The notes: generated from the sequence alone by a model not told the origin. A stretch of 64,000 bases of DNA from Staphylococcus schweitzeri (GCF_002902405.1 NZ_PPQS01000039.1:74218-138217); one strand, 5' to 3'; shown: positions 10,014 to 22,917, counted from the stretch's first letter. Translations and numbers: made by a program.

Positions 10014-10721
10014 TTAATCTACTTCCCTCACAACTACTCTCGTTCCTTCTACTTCAAGGATTTTAACGGTTTTATTGCGTAAAATGAAGTTACCATCTGA
10101 AACAGCGTCAATACGCTCATTTTCACAAAAAATAATCCCTGCTGGACGAAGATCTGTAACTGTTTGAGCAGTTTTTCCTACGAGATGCGAGCGGTTATCA
10201 TGCGAATTGTAACCTGACTCAGAATTAGTTGAATCTTTTAAGATAACTTTATCCAAAAACGGAATCTTCCTGTTGAAAATCTTCACTAATATCACCCATT
10301 CTACGATTGTTAAAATCAACGCAACAATAACATTGGCAAGCATAAATAGCAAATTATCCCCGAGCGTTGTTATACTTACAGTTATCAGTATCATGCCAAT
10401 AATACCAATTACTGCACCAACTACAAACAATTCAATTACAACTAATATAACGCCAATTGAGAATATTAAGATAGAATGCATATTGACATTTCCCTGGATG
10501 AGAAATCCCAAAAATAAAATAAGTAATGATAATGAAGCAATTATACCAGCTGCATTGATTTTTTTAGAGTAAAGTTGATATACAAATCCTAAAAATGTCA
10601 AACAGGTTAATATTAACGTAAAAATAGGTTGAACAATTATATTACTAACTTGTTCTACCCATGTGTCTCCAGTAGCTGATTCCAAGATAGTAGTCATTTG
10701 TAAAAAATTATTATAACTCAC
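10014..10721 (-). CDS. NfeD-family membrane protein (short form)
   Basis: 235 residues. Four to five transmembrane helices between about 30 and 155 are followed by a soluble C-terminal OB-fold ([16 protein letters not shown] ... [14 protein letters not shown], about 180-235) typical of NfeD. The ClpP-like serine protease domain found in longer relatives such as Bacillus YqeZ is missing, so this is the NfeD1b-like short form. GTG start after GAGGTGAAATT. It leads the operon with floA, supporting a flotillin-associated role. Confidence 0.88.
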   Translation of the reverse strand: MSYNNFLQMTTILESATGDTWVEQVSNIIVQPIFTLILTCLTFLGFVYQLYSKKINAAGIIASLSLLILFLGFLIQGNVNMHSILIFSIGVILVVIELFVVGAVIGIIGMILITVSITTLGDNLLFMLANVIVALILTIVEWVILVKIFNRKIPFLDKVILKDSTNSESGYNSHDNRSHLVGKTAQTVTDLRPAGIIFCENERIDAVSDGNFILRNKTVKILEVEGTRVVVREVD

Positions 10722-10960
10722 AATTTCACCTCGCCCTCATATTAATTATACATGAAAACGAATTTACATTATAGTTAAAAGAACCAATAGAATACCAAAT
10801 TGATTAATTCAAAACTATATAAGTATCAAATTTAATTCTCATTAAACATAGACTTGATTATACTTTTCAGAGATGTATTTTAAATAAGATACGTTTCTGA
10901 TTTAGTTATTGCATTTTGCTGATTTATTATATGGACCCTGAAAAATTGAGCAATAAAAAA
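10722..10960. other. Intergenic region upstream of the NfeD-like gene
   Basis: AT-rich, no gene seen. Two minus-strand TATAAT-like boxes (near 10750 and 10770) could serve the nfeD-like–floA operon, but no convincing -35 partner was found. Confidence 0.4.
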
Positions 10961-11001
10961 ACATCACCTATTAGCGAAAGTCACTAATAGGTGATGTTTA
11001 C
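10960..11001 (-). terminator. Terminator of rpsU
   Basis: A 15-bp perfect stem AACATCACCTATTAG / CTAATAGGTGATGTT with loop of 9 nt. On the minus strand it is followed by TTTTTTT. It lies about 50 bp past the rpsU stop. Confidence 0.88.
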
Positions 11002-11047
11002 TTTATATAATTAATATTCGTGTTGAGGGAGTCAACAGAGGTATTAA

Positions 11048-11224
11048 TTATTTGAATTTACGTTTACGTGCAGCTTCTGATTTCTTTTTACGTTTTACGC
11101 TTGGTTTTTCGTAAAATTCACGTTTACGTACTTCTTGGATTGTTCCACTTTTAGAAACTGAACGTTTAAATCTACGTAACGCATCTTCAAGTGATTCATT
11201 TTTACGTACTACTGTTTTAGACAT
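11048..11224 (-). CDS. rpsU: 30S ribosomal protein S21
   Basis: 58 residues, very basic, starting [20 protein letters not shown] and ending in the lysine/arginine-rich [15 protein letters not shown]21 helps 30S subunits initiate on structured mRNA. The ATG at 11224 with GGAGGGAGGG upstream gives the family length; a farther in-frame start overlaps this ribosome-binding site and is rejected. Transcribed alone from its own promoter and closed by a strong terminator. Confidence 0.97.
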
Positions 11225-11294
11225 CTGTATTTCCCTCCCTCCAAATATCAACGGAACTTTATAGTCAATTGCACAGTAAAACTATGCATTTATA

Positions 11295-11323
11295 AGTATA
11301 ATATATCTGTAATTTATGGTCAA
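11295..11323 (-). promoter_or_regulatory. Sigma-A promoter of rpsU
   Basis: On the minus strand TTGACC (11318-11323) and TATACT (11295-11300) with a 17-bp spacer, about 70 bp before the rpsU start. Confidence 0.7.
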
Positions 11324-11512
11324 TTAGTAAATTGTTTTTTATTTGAAACATATTTCACATCAAAATCACAAAGACTTTCATATTTCGTTCTAAAAATCTC
11401 TAAATATTTTATTTAATGAGAAGAGTTGATTATATAATGCTTTTCAATTTGAAAAACCTACACTAGGTATTATCTAACTCAACCATTAAAATAAGTCATG
11501 TGTGTTATCAAT

Positions 11513-12859
11513 TTATACTAAAACTTCTCTATCTGATTTATTTGTTGCAAAATCTACGACTTTTATAGCTTGACCTTGATTCAATGGATAATTTGCTTGC
11601 ATTATTTTTACTTTAACAATTTGACCGATTAGTGATTCATCACCTTCAAATTGCACTTTCATATAATTATCTGCATATCCAACTAATGTACCCGAAACAT
11701 CTCCCTGTTCTTCTGGAATAACCTCTAGTACATCTTGATCAAACTTAGAAGCGTATAATTTACCTAATTGATTGCTCAAAGTAATTAATTTATGAACTCG
11801 TTCGTTCTTAACTTCTTCATCAATTTGATCATCCATTCTAGCTGCTGGCGTACCAATTCTAGGTGAATATGGGAACACGTGTAATTCAGAAAACTTGTGT
11901 TTCACAATAAAATCATATGTTTCTTGAAATTCTGCTTCAGTTTCTCCAGGGAAACCAACAATTACGTCACTTGTAACAGCCAAGTCTGGTAAAGCTTTGT
12001 GCAATTTCGTTAATCTCTCTGAAAAACGCTCCATTGTATATTTACGTCTCATACGTTTTAATACGGTATCTGAACCAGATTGTAATGGAATGTGTAGATG
12101 ACGCACAACTTTCGTTGAGTGTTCTAATACATCAATCACTTCATCAGTAAGTTGACTTGCTTCAATCGATGATATACGAATTCGTTCCAATCCATTTATC
12201 GTTTCAAGGTCACGTAGCAACTGTGCTAAATTATAATCTTTTAAATCTTGGCCATATCCACCAGTATGGATACCTGTTAATACTATTTCTTTATATCCAG
12301 AATTAACAAGTTGTGTCGCTTGCTCAACTACTTTTTCTGGGTCTCTTGAACGCATCAAACCACGTGCCCATGGAATAATACAAAATGTACAGAAATTGTT
12401 ACATCCTTCTTGAATTTTTAAAGAGGCACGTGTTCTATCAGTGAAATATGGCACATCTAACTCTTCATATTTACGGTTTTTCATTATATTTCCGACACCA
12501 TTGATTGGTTGTCTTTCTTTTCGGAATTCATCGATATATCCAAGAAGTTTATGTCTATCTTGTGTACCAACCACAACATCTACACCAGGAATTTCCATAA
12601 TTTCAGCAGATGACGTTTGTGCATAACAACCAGTTACACAAATAACAGCATCTGGATTTTGTCTAATCGCACGTCTAATAATCTGGCGACTTTTTTTATC
12701 GCCAGTATTAGTTACTGTACAAGTATTTATCACAAATACGTCTGCATTTGCTTCAAAATCAACACGATCATAATTAGCTTCTTTAAATAATTGCCAAATC
12801 GCTTCAGTTTCATAATGGTTTACTTTACAACCTAAAGTGTGAAACGCAACTGTTGACAT
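11513..12859 (-). CDS. mtaB: tRNA t6A37 methylthiotransferase MtaB
   Basis: 448-residue radical-SAM enzyme (YqeV) that adds a methylthio group to t6A at tRNA position 37, stabilising ANN decoding. The N-terminal UPF0004 domain carries three cluster cysteines (LGCKVN, NTCTVTN, VTGCYA). The radical-SAM motif CNNFCTFC is near residues 153-160, and a C-terminal TRAM-like domain binds tRNA. Follows rsmE by 6 bp at the end of the heat-shock operon; no clear terminator was found in the 290 bp before rpsU. Confidence 0.95.
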   Translation of the reverse strand: MSTVAFHTLGCKVNHYETEAIWQLFKEANYDRVDFEANADVFVINTCTVTNTGDKKSRQIIRRAIRQNPDAVICVTGCYAQTSSAEIMEIPGVDVVVGTQDRHKLLGYIDEFRKERQPINGVGNIMKNRKYEELDVPYFTDRTRASLKIQEGCNNFCTFCIIPWARGLMRSRDPEKVVEQATQLVNSGYKEIVLTGIHTGGYGQDLKDYNLAQLLRDLETINGLERIRISSIEASQLTDEVIDVLEHSTKVVRHLHIPLQSGSDTVLKRMRRKYTMERFSERLTKLHKALPDLAVTSDVIVGFPGETEAEFQETYDFIVKHKFSELHVFPYSPRIGTPAARMDDQIDEEVKNERVHKLITLSNQLGKLYASKFDQDVLEVIPEEQGDVSGTLVGYADNYMKVQFEGDESLIGQIVKVKIMQANYPLNQGQAIKVVDFATNKSDREVLV

Positions 12860-12865
12860 AAATAT

Positions 12866-13618
12866 TCACCCCATCAATTCTTTTTCATAACTTATTGCGC
12901 TTAAAGCGTATAATGGTGCTGTTTCTGCCCGTAATATTCTTGGTCCAAGTCCAACTATTGTACTTGAATTATTAAATATAGCAATTTCTCTTTCAGACAA
13001 GCCACCTTCAGGTCCAAATATCATTAACACTTTATCCTGAGGTTTAAACTGCTGTAATGTTTGTTTGAAATTGCTCAATTCACCATCTTTAGCTTGTTCT
13101 TCGTATGCAATAAGAACATAGTCATAATTATCTATAGTATCATAAATCATGTTTAAATTCGACTCGAATTGAATAGAAGGAATTGCTAAACGATAACTCT
13201 GCTCAGCAGCTTCTTTAATAATTTTCTGCCAACGTTCTATTTTTTTAGCAACCTTTGAATCATTTAATTTAACAATTGAACGTTCCATGCTAACAGCTAT
13301 AAATGACGATGCACCTAATTCTGTAGCTTTTTGTAACAACCACTCGTATTTATCTGCTTTAATCAACCCACTGCAAATTGTTACATCAACCGGCAATTCC
13401 GTATTAATATTTTGTTTTTCAAGTAGTGATACTGCGATACCTTCATTCGATATTTCAACAATTTCACAAGTATAAACACTTTGATCTTTAAAAGTTAAAA
13501 TGATTTTGTTACCAACTGAATTTCTCATTACGTTAGTAATATGATGTATATCTTCTTTTTTTGTAATAAAAAAACGCTGACTTTCATCAGCGTTTTGGTT
13601 TAAGAAATAACGTTGCAT
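12866..13618 (-). CDS. rsmE: 16S rRNA m3U1498 methyltransferase RsmE
   Basis: 250-residue SPOUT methyltransferase that methylates U1498 in helix 44 of 16S rRNA. The SAM-binding knot is visible: LMIFGPEGGLSERE near residues 193-206 and LGPRILRAETAPLYA near 218-232. ATG at 13618 is preferred; a GTG three codons upstream lies inside the ribosome-binding region. It starts right after prmA. Codons 8-17 form a perfect terminator-like hairpin, listed separately. Confidence 0.94.
   Translation of the reverse strand: MQRYFLNQNADESQRFFITKKEDIHHITNVMRNSVGNKIILTFKDQSVYTCEIVEISNEGIAVSLLEKQNINTELPVDVTICSGLIKADKYEWLLQKATELGASSFIAVSMERSIVKLNDSKVAKKIERWQKIIKEAAEQSYRLAIPSIQFESNLNMIYDTIDNYDYVLIAYEEQAKDGELSNFKQTLQQFKPQDKVLMIFGPEGGLSEREIAIFNNSSTIVGLGPRILRAETAPLYALSAISYEKELMG
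13564..13596 (-). terminator. Terminator-like hairpin inside the start of rsmE
   Basis: AAAACGCTGA (13571-13580 on the plus strand) pairs perfectly with TCAGCGTTTT (13587-13596) across a 6-nt loop. On the minus strand the stem runs into TTTTTTTATT. It is encoded by rsmE codons for NADESQRFF. It could stop or attenuate transcription of rsmE–mtaB from the dnaK operon. Confidence 0.6.
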
Positions 13619-13619
13619 A

Positions 13620-14558
13620 TTATTCACTCACTTTCTGACCAACAAGACAAACCCATCCGGTGTCATGTTGTACTGAAATAATTTTAAAACCTACACGCTC
13701 CATATGTGACTGTATACCTTCATACTTCTCTTTTATAATACCAGAAGTAATAAAATATCCGCCTTCATTTAGAGTATTATAAGCATCTTCAATCATTTCA
13801 TCAATAATGTGCGCTAAAATATTTGCTATTACAATGTCGAATTTTTCAGTTTCATCTTTCAACAAATTACCTGGAACAGCTTCAATTAACGTTTCACAGT
13901 GATTTCTTTTAAAATTTTCTTTAGCTACACTAACTGCCATTTCATCAATATCTAACGCTTTAATACGTTTTACACCGATTAAGTGACTAGCTATACTTAA
14001 AATACCTGATCCTGTACCGACATCTATGACTGAATGTTTTTGTGATACATATGTTTCTATTGCTTTTAAACACATACTTGTTGTTGGGTGATCTCCAGTA
14101 CCAAAAGCCATACCTGGATCTAGTTCAATACAAAGTTCATCCTCAACTTCTTTAACGTATGTTTCCCAACTTGGTACAATGGTGAACTTTTGCGATGCTC
14201 GGAATGGATGAAAATAATTTTTCCATTCATTCTCCCAATCTGTTTCAGCTATAATTTGCTCATTAAATTGAACTAGCTGTTGATTAAGTTCATCTAAATT
14301 TAAAATCTCACTCTTAATTTGTTGACGCAAATTTTTATCATAAGTCATTTCATTAAAATAGGCTTTCAATCTCACGCCTTTGTCCGGATAATCTTCCTTC
14401 TTCAAGGCATAAATTTCTCCATATTTATCTTCCGGTTGATTAATTAAATCATTGGAATCTTCTATTACAACACCATTTGAACCATGATTTTCTAGTATGT
14501 TTGTAGCCAATTCTACTGCTTCGTAATTAATAATAATTGAAAGCTCTGTCCAATTCAT
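13620..14558 (-). CDS. prmA: Ribosomal protein L11 methyltransferase
   Basis: 312 residues, full length. It trimethylates lysines of ribosomal protein L11. The N-terminal substrate-recognition domain (1-100) is followed by a class I Rossmann domain with [13 protein letters not shown] near 175-187 and ANILAHI near 240-246. ATG after AGGAGAATAAAG. It follows dnaJ by only 3 bp, so it is expressed with the chaperones. Confidence 0.96.
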   Translation of the reverse strand: MNWTELSIIINYEAVELATNILENHGSNGVVIEDSNDLINQPEDKYGEIYALKKEDYPDKGVRLKAYFNEMTYDKNLRQQIKSEILNLDELNQQLVQFNEQIIAETDWENEWKNYFHPFRASQKFTIVPSWETYVKEVEDELCIELDPGMAFGTGDHPTTSMCLKAIETYVSQKHSVIDVGTGSGILSIASHLIGVKRIKALDIDEMAVSVAKENFKRNHCETLIEAVPGNLLKDETEKFDIVIANILAHIIDEMIEDAYNTLNEGGYFITSGIIKEKYEGIQSHMERVGFKIISVQHDTGWVCLVGQKVSE

Positions 14559-14561
14559 GCT

Positions 14562-15701
14562 TTATTCTCCTTTAAAGAATCTTTTTGCTCTATCTTTAAA
14601 ATTCGAAGGTTGTTCACTAATTTCTTCGCCACTTACTTGGGCAAACTCTTTCATTAGTTCTTTTTGTTTATCGTTTAACTTAGTTGGTGTAACTACTTTA
14701 ATGTCTACGTATAAATCGCCATAACCATAGCCATGTACATTTTTAATACCTTTTTCTTTTAATCTAAATTGCTTGCCAGTCTGTGTACCAGCTGGAATTG
14801 TCAACACAACCTCATTATTTAATGTAGGTATTTTAATTTCATCGCCTAATGCTGCTTGTGGGAAACTGATATTTAATTTGTAGTAAATATCATCACCCTC
14901 ACGTTTGAAAGTTTCAGAAGGTTTAACTCTAAATACTACGTATAAATCACCTGCTGGACCACCATTTACACCAGGAGAACCTTCACCAGCTAATCTAATT
15001 TGTTGTTCATTGTCAACACCTTCAGGTACTTTAACTTCTAATTTAACTGTTTTATTTTCAGTTCCTTTACCATGACAAGTTGGACAAGCTTCTTCAAATT
15101 CTTGACCACTTCCATTACATTTAGGACAAACTTGTTCTGTGCGTACTCTTCCTAAAATAGTATTTTGTTCAACAGCTACATGACCTGCACCGTTACAGTA
15201 GCTACATGTTTTTTTGCTTGTACCTGGTTTTGCACCATCACCATGACACGTTTCACAAGTTACATCTTTACGAATTGATATTTCTTTAGTTGTGCCAAAT
15301 ACAGCCTCTTCAAATGTAAGTGTCATCGTATATTGAAGGTCATCACCTTTTTGAGGAGCGTTTGGATCTCTTTGTCTGCCGCCACCGAAGAAAGAACTAA
15401 AGATATCTTCAAAGCCGCCGCCACCAAAGCCACTAAAACCGCCAAAGTCAGAGCCATTAAATCCTTGACCACCAAAACCTTGAGGACCATCGTGGCCAAA
15501 TTGGTCATAATTCGCACGTTTATTATCATCACTTAGGACTTCATAGGCTTCAGAAATCTCTTTAAACTTTTCATCTGCACCTTCTTCTTTATTAATATCC
15601 GGATGATATTTTTTTGAAAGCTTTCGATACGCTTTTTTGATTTCATCTTTTGAGGCATCTTTATTTACACCCAATACCTCATAATAATCTCTTTTGGCCA
15701 C
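14562..15701 (-). CDS. dnaJ: Co-chaperone DnaJ
   Basis: 379-residue Hsp40 that delivers substrates to DnaK and stimulates its ATPase. J domain with KYHPDIN near residues 32-38, Gly/Phe-rich linker (75-115), and four zinc-finger repeats of type CxxCxGxG ([32 protein letters not shown]) near 150-205, then the substrate-binding beta domain. GTG start with AAGGAGAG upstream. A 139-bp gap from dnaK contains a terminator-like stem. Confidence 0.98.
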   Translation of the reverse strand: MAKRDYYEVLGVNKDASKDEIKKAYRKLSKKYHPDINKEEGADEKFKEISEAYEVLSDDNKRANYDQFGHDGPQGFGGQGFNGSDFGGFSGFGGGGFEDIFSSFFGGGRQRDPNAPQKGDDLQYTMTLTFEEAVFGTTKEISIRKDVTCETCHGDGAKPGTSKKTCSYCNGAGHVAVEQNTILGRVRTEQVCPKCNGSGQEFEEACPTCHGKGTENKTVKLEVKVPEGVDNEQQIRLAGEGSPGVNGGPAGDLYVVFRVKPSETFKREGDDIYYKLNISFPQAALGDEIKIPTLNNEVVLTIPAGTQTGKQFRLKEKGIKNVHGYGYGDLYVDIKVVTPTKLNDKQKELMKEFAQVSGEEISEQPSNFKDRAKRFFKGE

Positions 15702-15764
15702 AGCTATCTCTCCTTTTCTTAATTAACTAATTTAGTTTATCGTAAACTGTCTCACTATCCAAAT

Positions 15765-15803
15765 AAAAAGCCAAAGCCAATGTTCTATTGACTTTGACTT
15801 TTT
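15765..15803 (-). terminator. Terminator-like stem between dnaK and dnaJ
   Basis: A 17-bp stem with only G·U wobbles (AAAAAGTCAAAGTCAAT / ATTGGCTTTGGCTTTTT) and a 5-nt loop, followed by TATTT on the minus strand. It lies about 40 bp after the dnaK stop and probably ends part of the dnaK transcripts. Confidence 0.7.
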
Positions 15804-15840
15804 AAATCTTAACGACAAAATATTATAATTGGGTATTTAA

Positions 15841-18358
<2,518 letters not shown>

Positions 18359-18390
18359 TTTCTGCCCTCCAATACTTTTCTAATCCATCA

Positions 18391-19368
18391 TTACCAAATT
18401 CTATTTAATAATTGAATGACATTTTGATAATGCATAGCTGTTGGTCCAATTACTGCAATTTGACCTTTTAACGTTTCATCAAAATGATATTGACTAGTAA
18501 CAATTGATATATCACTTAAGCTGTCATCAATTTCATTTCCAATTTTTACATTAATATTTGGTGAAGATATATCCTGCAATAATTCGGCAATTCTATTTGA
18601 TTCTATATATTGCAAAATCGGTTGAATTGAAGATACATTTGTTTCATTCAATGCATCAATAAGTTTAACCTTTCCACCCATATAAATGCTATTACTTTGA
18701 TTTGAAATATGGTTATTCATCGTATTCAATAATTTATTGATAAACTTCTCTTCTTGTTCTGATTGAACAAAAGACACGATTTCATCTTGATGATTACGAT
18801 TAAACTCTGTTAATTTATTCGTAACAAAATTTGAAATTGTATTTAATTTCTCATTACTTAAAGGAATGTCTGAAGCAAGGTGTACGTGTTCGACATGACC
18901 TGATGAAAATACAATAACCATAATTACTAAATTAGGATTAGCACGAATCAAATGCACATTATTGATAATGTCTTGTTTATGATTTGGATGAACAACTAAA
19001 GTTGTATATTGAGATATATTTGATAATTCATCTGCAAAATAACTCAATGCAGATGATAAATCATATTGGTTCTCAACTAACAATTGATTTAATCGTCTTA
19101 ATTTATTTGTTTTTTGATGAGATGTTTGTTCAAGTAAACGATTGACATAATATCTAAAACCTAATTGTGACGGTGAACGGCCAGAAGAACTATGTGTTTT
19201 TTCGATATAGTTTAAATCTTCTAGTTGCTTCATCTCATTTCTAATTGTAGCTGGGCTTACATTCAAGTTGTGTCGTTCAATTAACGTTTTAGAACCAACG
19301 GGTTGTCCAAAATCAACATAATCCTCAACAATTGCGTTTAGTATACTCAATTGCCTATCTGTAATCAT
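18391..19368 (-). CDS. hrcA: Heat-inducible repressor HrcA
   Basis: 325-residue repressor that binds CIRCE operators and represses dnaK and groE operons. Winged helix in residues 1-75 ([27 protein letters not shown]) followed by a GAF-like domain and the C-terminal [21 protein letters not shown] at 19368 after GAGGTGAAAA gives the family start [10 protein letters not shown]; an upstream in-frame start would overlap the operator. First gene of its operon, so it represses itself. Confidence 0.97.
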   Translation of the reverse strand: MITDRQLSILNAIVEDYVDFGQPVGSKTLIERHNLNVSPATIRNEMKQLEDLNYIEKTHSSSGRSPSQLGFRYYVNRLLEQTSHQKTNKLRRLNQLLVENQYDLSSALSYFADELSNISQYTTLVVHPNHKQDIINNVHLIRANPNLVIMVIVFSSGHVEHVHLASDIPLSNEKLNTISNFVTNKLTEFNRNHQDEIVSFVQSEQEEKFINKLLNTMNNHISNQSNSIYMGGKVKLIDALNETNVSSIQPILQYIESNRIAELLQDISSPNINVKIGNEIDDSLSDISIVTSQYHFDETLKGQIAVIGPTAMHYQNVIQLLNRIW

Positions 19369-19381
19369 GTTTTTCACCTCA

Positions 19382-19408
19382 TTAGCACTCACTTATCTCA
19401 AGTGCTAA
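19382..19408. promoter_or_regulatory. CIRCE operator (HrcA site)
   Basis: TTAGCACTC, 9-bp spacer, AAGTGCTAA: a CIRCE inverted repeat with one mismatch from the consensus right arm GAGTGCTAA. It lies between the hrcA promoter and its start codon, so HrcA represses the whole hrcA–mtaB operon. Confidence 0.93.
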
Positions 19409-19412
19409 TTAT

Positions 19413-19442
19413 AATTTAACAAATTGGTCAAAGTAAGTCAAT
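19413..19442 (-). promoter_or_regulatory. hrcA promoter overlapped by a CtsR-like box
   Basis: On the minus strand TTGACT (19436-19441) and TAAATT (19413-19418) are 17 bp apart. On the plus strand the same DNA reads GGTCAAA-GTA-AGTCAAT (19426-19442), a near match to the tandem CtsR heptad with 3-bp spacer. Known staphylococcal dnaK operons are under both CtsR and HrcA, which fits. Confidence 0.72.
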
Positions 19443-19469
19443 GTTAAAGACTCGAAATTTCAAATTTTT

Positions 19470-20594
19470 TTAATCATTTATAAGAAAAGCTTCAAAAACC
19501 TCATTACCAATGACTTTACCACGTTCTGAAAGTGCAATTGAACCACTTTTTTCTATTAACAATTGTCTATTTTTCAAGTCTTCTATAGTTTGACCAAAGA
19601 CGTTTTCAATTGATTGGTCAAATTTATTTTTAAACTTTTGACTATTTACACCCTCATTCAAACGTAATCCTAAAAACATTTCTTCTTCCATTCGTTCTGT
19701 TAGAGTAGGTTTGTTTGACACTAAAATCGCTTTATTTTTTTTATTAATTGCTTTGATATAATGATTCACAGGATTAATATTCGTATAACGAACACCGTCA
19801 ACATACCCACTTGCACCAGCACCAAATCCGTAATACTCTTCATTTAACCAATAGACTTTATTATGTTCCGATTCATGATTATCTAATGCAAAGTTAGATA
19901 TTTCATATTGGTGAAATGGAGAGTGTTCAATTTTAGACATCAATAACTGATACATATCAGCACCTAAATCTTCATTTGGTAGTTTAAGAAGTCCTTTTCT
20001 ATACATATTATAAAATTGTGTTTTAGGTTCTAGTATCAATCCATAACTAGATATATGTTGAATATCCATAGCTAGTGCTTGATTTAAACTTAGTTCAAAA
20101 TCTTCAATTGATTGTTTAGGCAAATGGTACATTAAATCTAAACTTATTGATTGTATACCTGCATTTTTCGCATTTGACACTGAAGTGTAAATATCGTCAG
20201 AATTATGTGTTCTTCCTAGAATTGATAGTAATTCAGGATTGAAAGTTTGTACGCCCATTGAAATTCTGTTCACACCGTATTTTTCTAATAATTGAACTTT
20301 ATCTTTTGTTAATTCATCAGGATTTGCTTCAAACGTATATTCACCTGTAATAGTAAAAGTGTCTTGTATAGCTATTAAAAGCTTTTCTAGTTGCTCAATT
20401 GACAAAGCCGTTGGTGTACCTCCACCAACATACATCGTTCTTAAATTTTTATATGTTGCTGTAGACATTTCCTTTATTAATGCATCTAAGTATTCATCTA
20501 CTGGTTGGTTCTGTATAAAATATTTATTAAAATCACAATATGTACATATCCTTACACAGAAAGGAATATGTATATATGCACTCTTCACTGTCAT
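19470..20594 (-). CDS. hemW: Heme chaperone / radical SAM protein HemW
   Basis: 374 residues. Radical-SAM cluster CVRICTYC near residues 15-22, glycine-rich YVGGGTPTAL near 57-66, and HNKVYWLNEEYYGFGAGASGY near 240-260, typical of HemW rather than true HemN. HemW proteins transfer heme to membrane enzymes; earlier annotations called them coproporphyrinogen III oxidase. ATG at 20594 is preferred because GGGGTG lies 5 nt upstream. It follows lepA by about 150 bp containing a hairpin. Confidence 0.93.
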   Translation of the reverse strand: MTVKSAYIHIPFCVRICTYCDFNKYFIQNQPVDEYLDALIKEMSTATYKNLRTMYVGGGTPTALSIEQLEKLLIAIQDTFTITGEYTFEANPDELTKDKVQLLEKYGVNRISMGVQTFNPELLSILGRTHNSDDIYTSVSNAKNAGIQSISLDLMYHLPKQSIEDFELSLNQALAMDIQHISSYGLILEPKTQFYNMYRKGLLKLPNEDLGADMYQLLMSKIEHSPFHQYEISNFALDNHESEHNKVYWLNEEYYGFGAGASGYVDGVRYTNINPVNHYIKAINKKNKAILVSNKPTLTERMEEEMFLGLRLNEGVNSQKFKNKFDQSIENVFGQTIEDLKNRQLLIEKSGSIALSERGKVIGNEVFEAFLIND

Positions 20595-20663
20595 ATTCAC
20601 ACCCCACTATTTGTACTAGAATTCCTAGGCTATATCACCTTACTTTTTATGAGTAACTGCAAA

Positions 20664-20698
20664 GATTAGAGTCTGAAACACTTATGTCTCAGACCCTC
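20664..20698 (-). repeat. Hairpin between lepA and hemW
   Basis: GTCTGAAACA (20671-20680) pairs with TGTCTCAGAC (20685-20694) with one mismatch and a 4-nt loop. No clear T run follows, so termination is doubtful. The arms resemble the outer ends of the 159-bp interspersed repeats at 41552 and 57210. Confidence 0.45.
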
Positions 20699-20748
20699 AA
20701 TTTAACTATTCAACTTTGGTAATTAAAATAATAAGAGCGCGTTATATT

Positions 20749-22572
20749 TTACTCATCATCCATTTTCAATACTGCTAAGAAAGCATCTTGTGGTATTTCT
20801 ACATTACCAACTGCTTTCATTTTAGCTTTACCAGCTTTTTGCTTTTCAAGCAACTTACGTTTACGGCTAATGTCACCACCATAACATTTAGCTAACACGT
20901 TTTTACCCATCGATTTAATATTTGTACGTGCAACTATTTTTTGTCCTATTGCCGCTTGAACAGGCACTTCAAATTGTTGTCTCGGAATTAATGTTTTAAG
21001 CTTTTCTACTAATGCTTTACCACGTTCATATGCAAAATCTCTATGGACTATAAAGCTTAATGCATCTACTTTATCACCATTTAATAAAATATCCATCTTC
21101 ACTAAATTACTTTCTTTATTTTCGATAAACTCATAGTCAAATGATGCATAACCTTTAGTATTAGATTTAAGTTGATCAAAGAAATCAAATACTACTTCTG
21201 CTAGTGGCAATTCATAAACAATATTTACACGAATATCATCTAAATAATCCATATTAATAAATTGACCACGCTTACGTTGACATAATTCCATTACTGCACC
21301 AACATAGTCATTTGGAACCATCATTGTCGCACGAACGTATGGTTCAAATATTTTATCGATTTTATCACGATCTGGCATTTGCGCCGGATTATCCACTGTC
21401 ACTTCGGAACCATCTCTTAAAATACATTGATAAATAACAGATGGGGCTGTAGCAATTAACTCAATGCCGAATTCTCTTTCAATACGCTCCTGAATTATTT
21501 CCATATGCAACATACCTAAAAATCCAGTTCTATAACCAAAGCCTAAAGCTTGTGATGATTCAGGTTCAAATTCTAACGAAGCATCATTTAGTTGTAGTTT
21601 TTCTAACGCTTCTCTTAAGTCATTATAGTTTTTATTATCTATTGGGAATAAACCACAATATACCATTGGGTTCATTTTCTTATACCCTTGTAAAGGTTCT
21701 GATGCAGGTTTACTTGCCAATGTGATAGTGTCACCAACTCTTGAATCATCAACATTTTTAATACTTGCAATAATGTAACCTACGTCTCCAACTGTTAATT
21801 CGTCGACTGGCAGCTGTTTTGGTGTATTGATACCCACTTCTATTACTTCGAATTCTTTACCTGTTGCCATCATTCGAATTTTATCACCTGCTTTTACTAC
21901 ACCATCAACAATTCTTATTGAAGAGATAACACCTCTGTATGGATCATATTCAGAGTCGAATATTAATGCTTTTAACGGTGCTTCTGGATCACCATCTGGC
22001 GCTGGAACAACTTCAACTATTTTTTCAAGTATTTCTTCAATACCAATATTAGATTTAGCACTTGCCAAAACAATATCATCTTGGTCTAAACCAATCATGT
22101 CTTCAATTTCTTGTTTGACACGTTCTGGCTCAGCAGCAGGTAAATCAATTTTATTAATAACAGGTAATAACTCTAATTCATTATCTAAAGCTAAATAAAC
22201 ATTTGCTAAAGTTTGTGCTTCAATACCTTGGGCAGCATCAACTACCAAGATAGCACCTTCACAAGCAGCTAATGAACGTGACACTTCATATGTAAAATCG
22301 ACATGCCCAGGGGTATCAATTAAATGAAATGTATAAGTTTCCCCGTCTTTCGCATCATACTTTAGACGAACTGCATTTAATTTAATTGTAATACCACGTT
22401 CTCTTTCTAAATCCATAGAGTCTAATAGCTGATCTTGCATATCTCTTGTTTCAACTGATTTTGTATTTTCTAATATTCTATCAGCTAGTGTAGATTTACC
22501 GTGGTCAATATGTGCTATTATTGAGAAATTCCTTATATTCTCTCTTCTTTTTAAGCGTTGCTCTTTATCCAT
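20749..22572 (-). CDS. lepA: Elongation factor 4 (LepA)
   Basis: 607-residue translational GTPase that acts on stalled or initiating ribosomes. G1 [15 protein letters not shown] near residues 20-34, G3 DTPGHVDF near 83-90, G4 NKIDLP near 137-142, then EF-G-like domains and the LepA-specific C-terminus ([20 protein letters not shown]). ATG after AGAAGGATAAA. Upstream gene of hemW in the same direction, an arrangement shared with Bacillus. Confidence 0.98.
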   Translation of the reverse strand: MDKEQRLKRRENIRNFSIIAHIDHGKSTLADRILENTKSVETRDMQDQLLDSMDLERERGITIKLNAVRLKYDAKDGETYTFHLIDTPGHVDFTYEVSRSLAACEGAILVVDAAQGIEAQTLANVYLALDNELELLPVINKIDLPAAEPERVKQEIEDMIGLDQDDIVLASAKSNIGIEEILEKIVEVVPAPDGDPEAPLKALIFDSEYDPYRGVISSIRIVDGVVKAGDKIRMMATGKEFEVIEVGINTPKQLPVDELTVGDVGYIIASIKNVDDSRVGDTITLASKPASEPLQGYKKMNPMVYCGLFPIDNKNYNDLREALEKLQLNDASLEFEPESSQALGFGYRTGFLGMLHMEIIQERIEREFGIELIATAPSVIYQCILRDGSEVTVDNPAQMPDRDKIDKIFEPYVRATMMVPNDYVGAVMELCQRKRGQFINMDYLDDIRVNIVYELPLAEVVFDFFDQLKSNTKGYASFDYEFIENKESNLVKMDILLNGDKVDALSFIVHRDFAYERGKALVEKLKTLIPRQQFEVPVQAAIGQKIVARTNIKSMGKNVLAKCYGGDISRKRKLLEKQKAGKAKMKAVGNVEIPQDAFLAVLKMDDE

Positions 22573-22826
22573 TTTATCCTTCTCACTTTCATAAAATAAA
22601 CCCGTATTATCATTCGCATCTTTGATATAATAACGTTTTTAAAAGGTAAATGCAAACGCCATAATCAACGATGAACTATGATTTTAAAACAATCTTTATT
22701 TATATACCTACTTACGATATGTTAATATTTAAGTTACGTACTTATAATTATAAAACGTATTGATTGTGTTTCCAACACAATTTATTGAATCAAGTAAAAT
22801 TTAAGCTAACCCCATCAAATAAATGA
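22573..22826. other. Intergenic region between lepA and rpsT promoters
   Basis: Divergent intergenic DNA. AT-rich with no gene recognised; it must hold the lepA promoter, but no box pair stood out. Confidence 0.35.
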
Positions 22827-22855
22827 TTGCACAAAGGTTAGACTTTTGTTAAAAT
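22827..22855 (+). promoter_or_regulatory. Sigma-A promoter of rpsT
   Basis: TTGCAC (22827-22832) and TAAAAT (22850-22855), 17-bp spacer, leaving a leader of about 55 nt before rpsT. Confidence 0.65.
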
Positions 22856-22917
22856 ATTTCTTGTTGTAATCAAATAAAAATTTGATAAGATGAACTCACT
22901 TTTAGGAGGTGACAGAA

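Noticed and set aside
21827-22198. 123-codon open frame opposite lepA
   Set aside because: Mirror of LepA codon bias, no start signals and no family resemblance.
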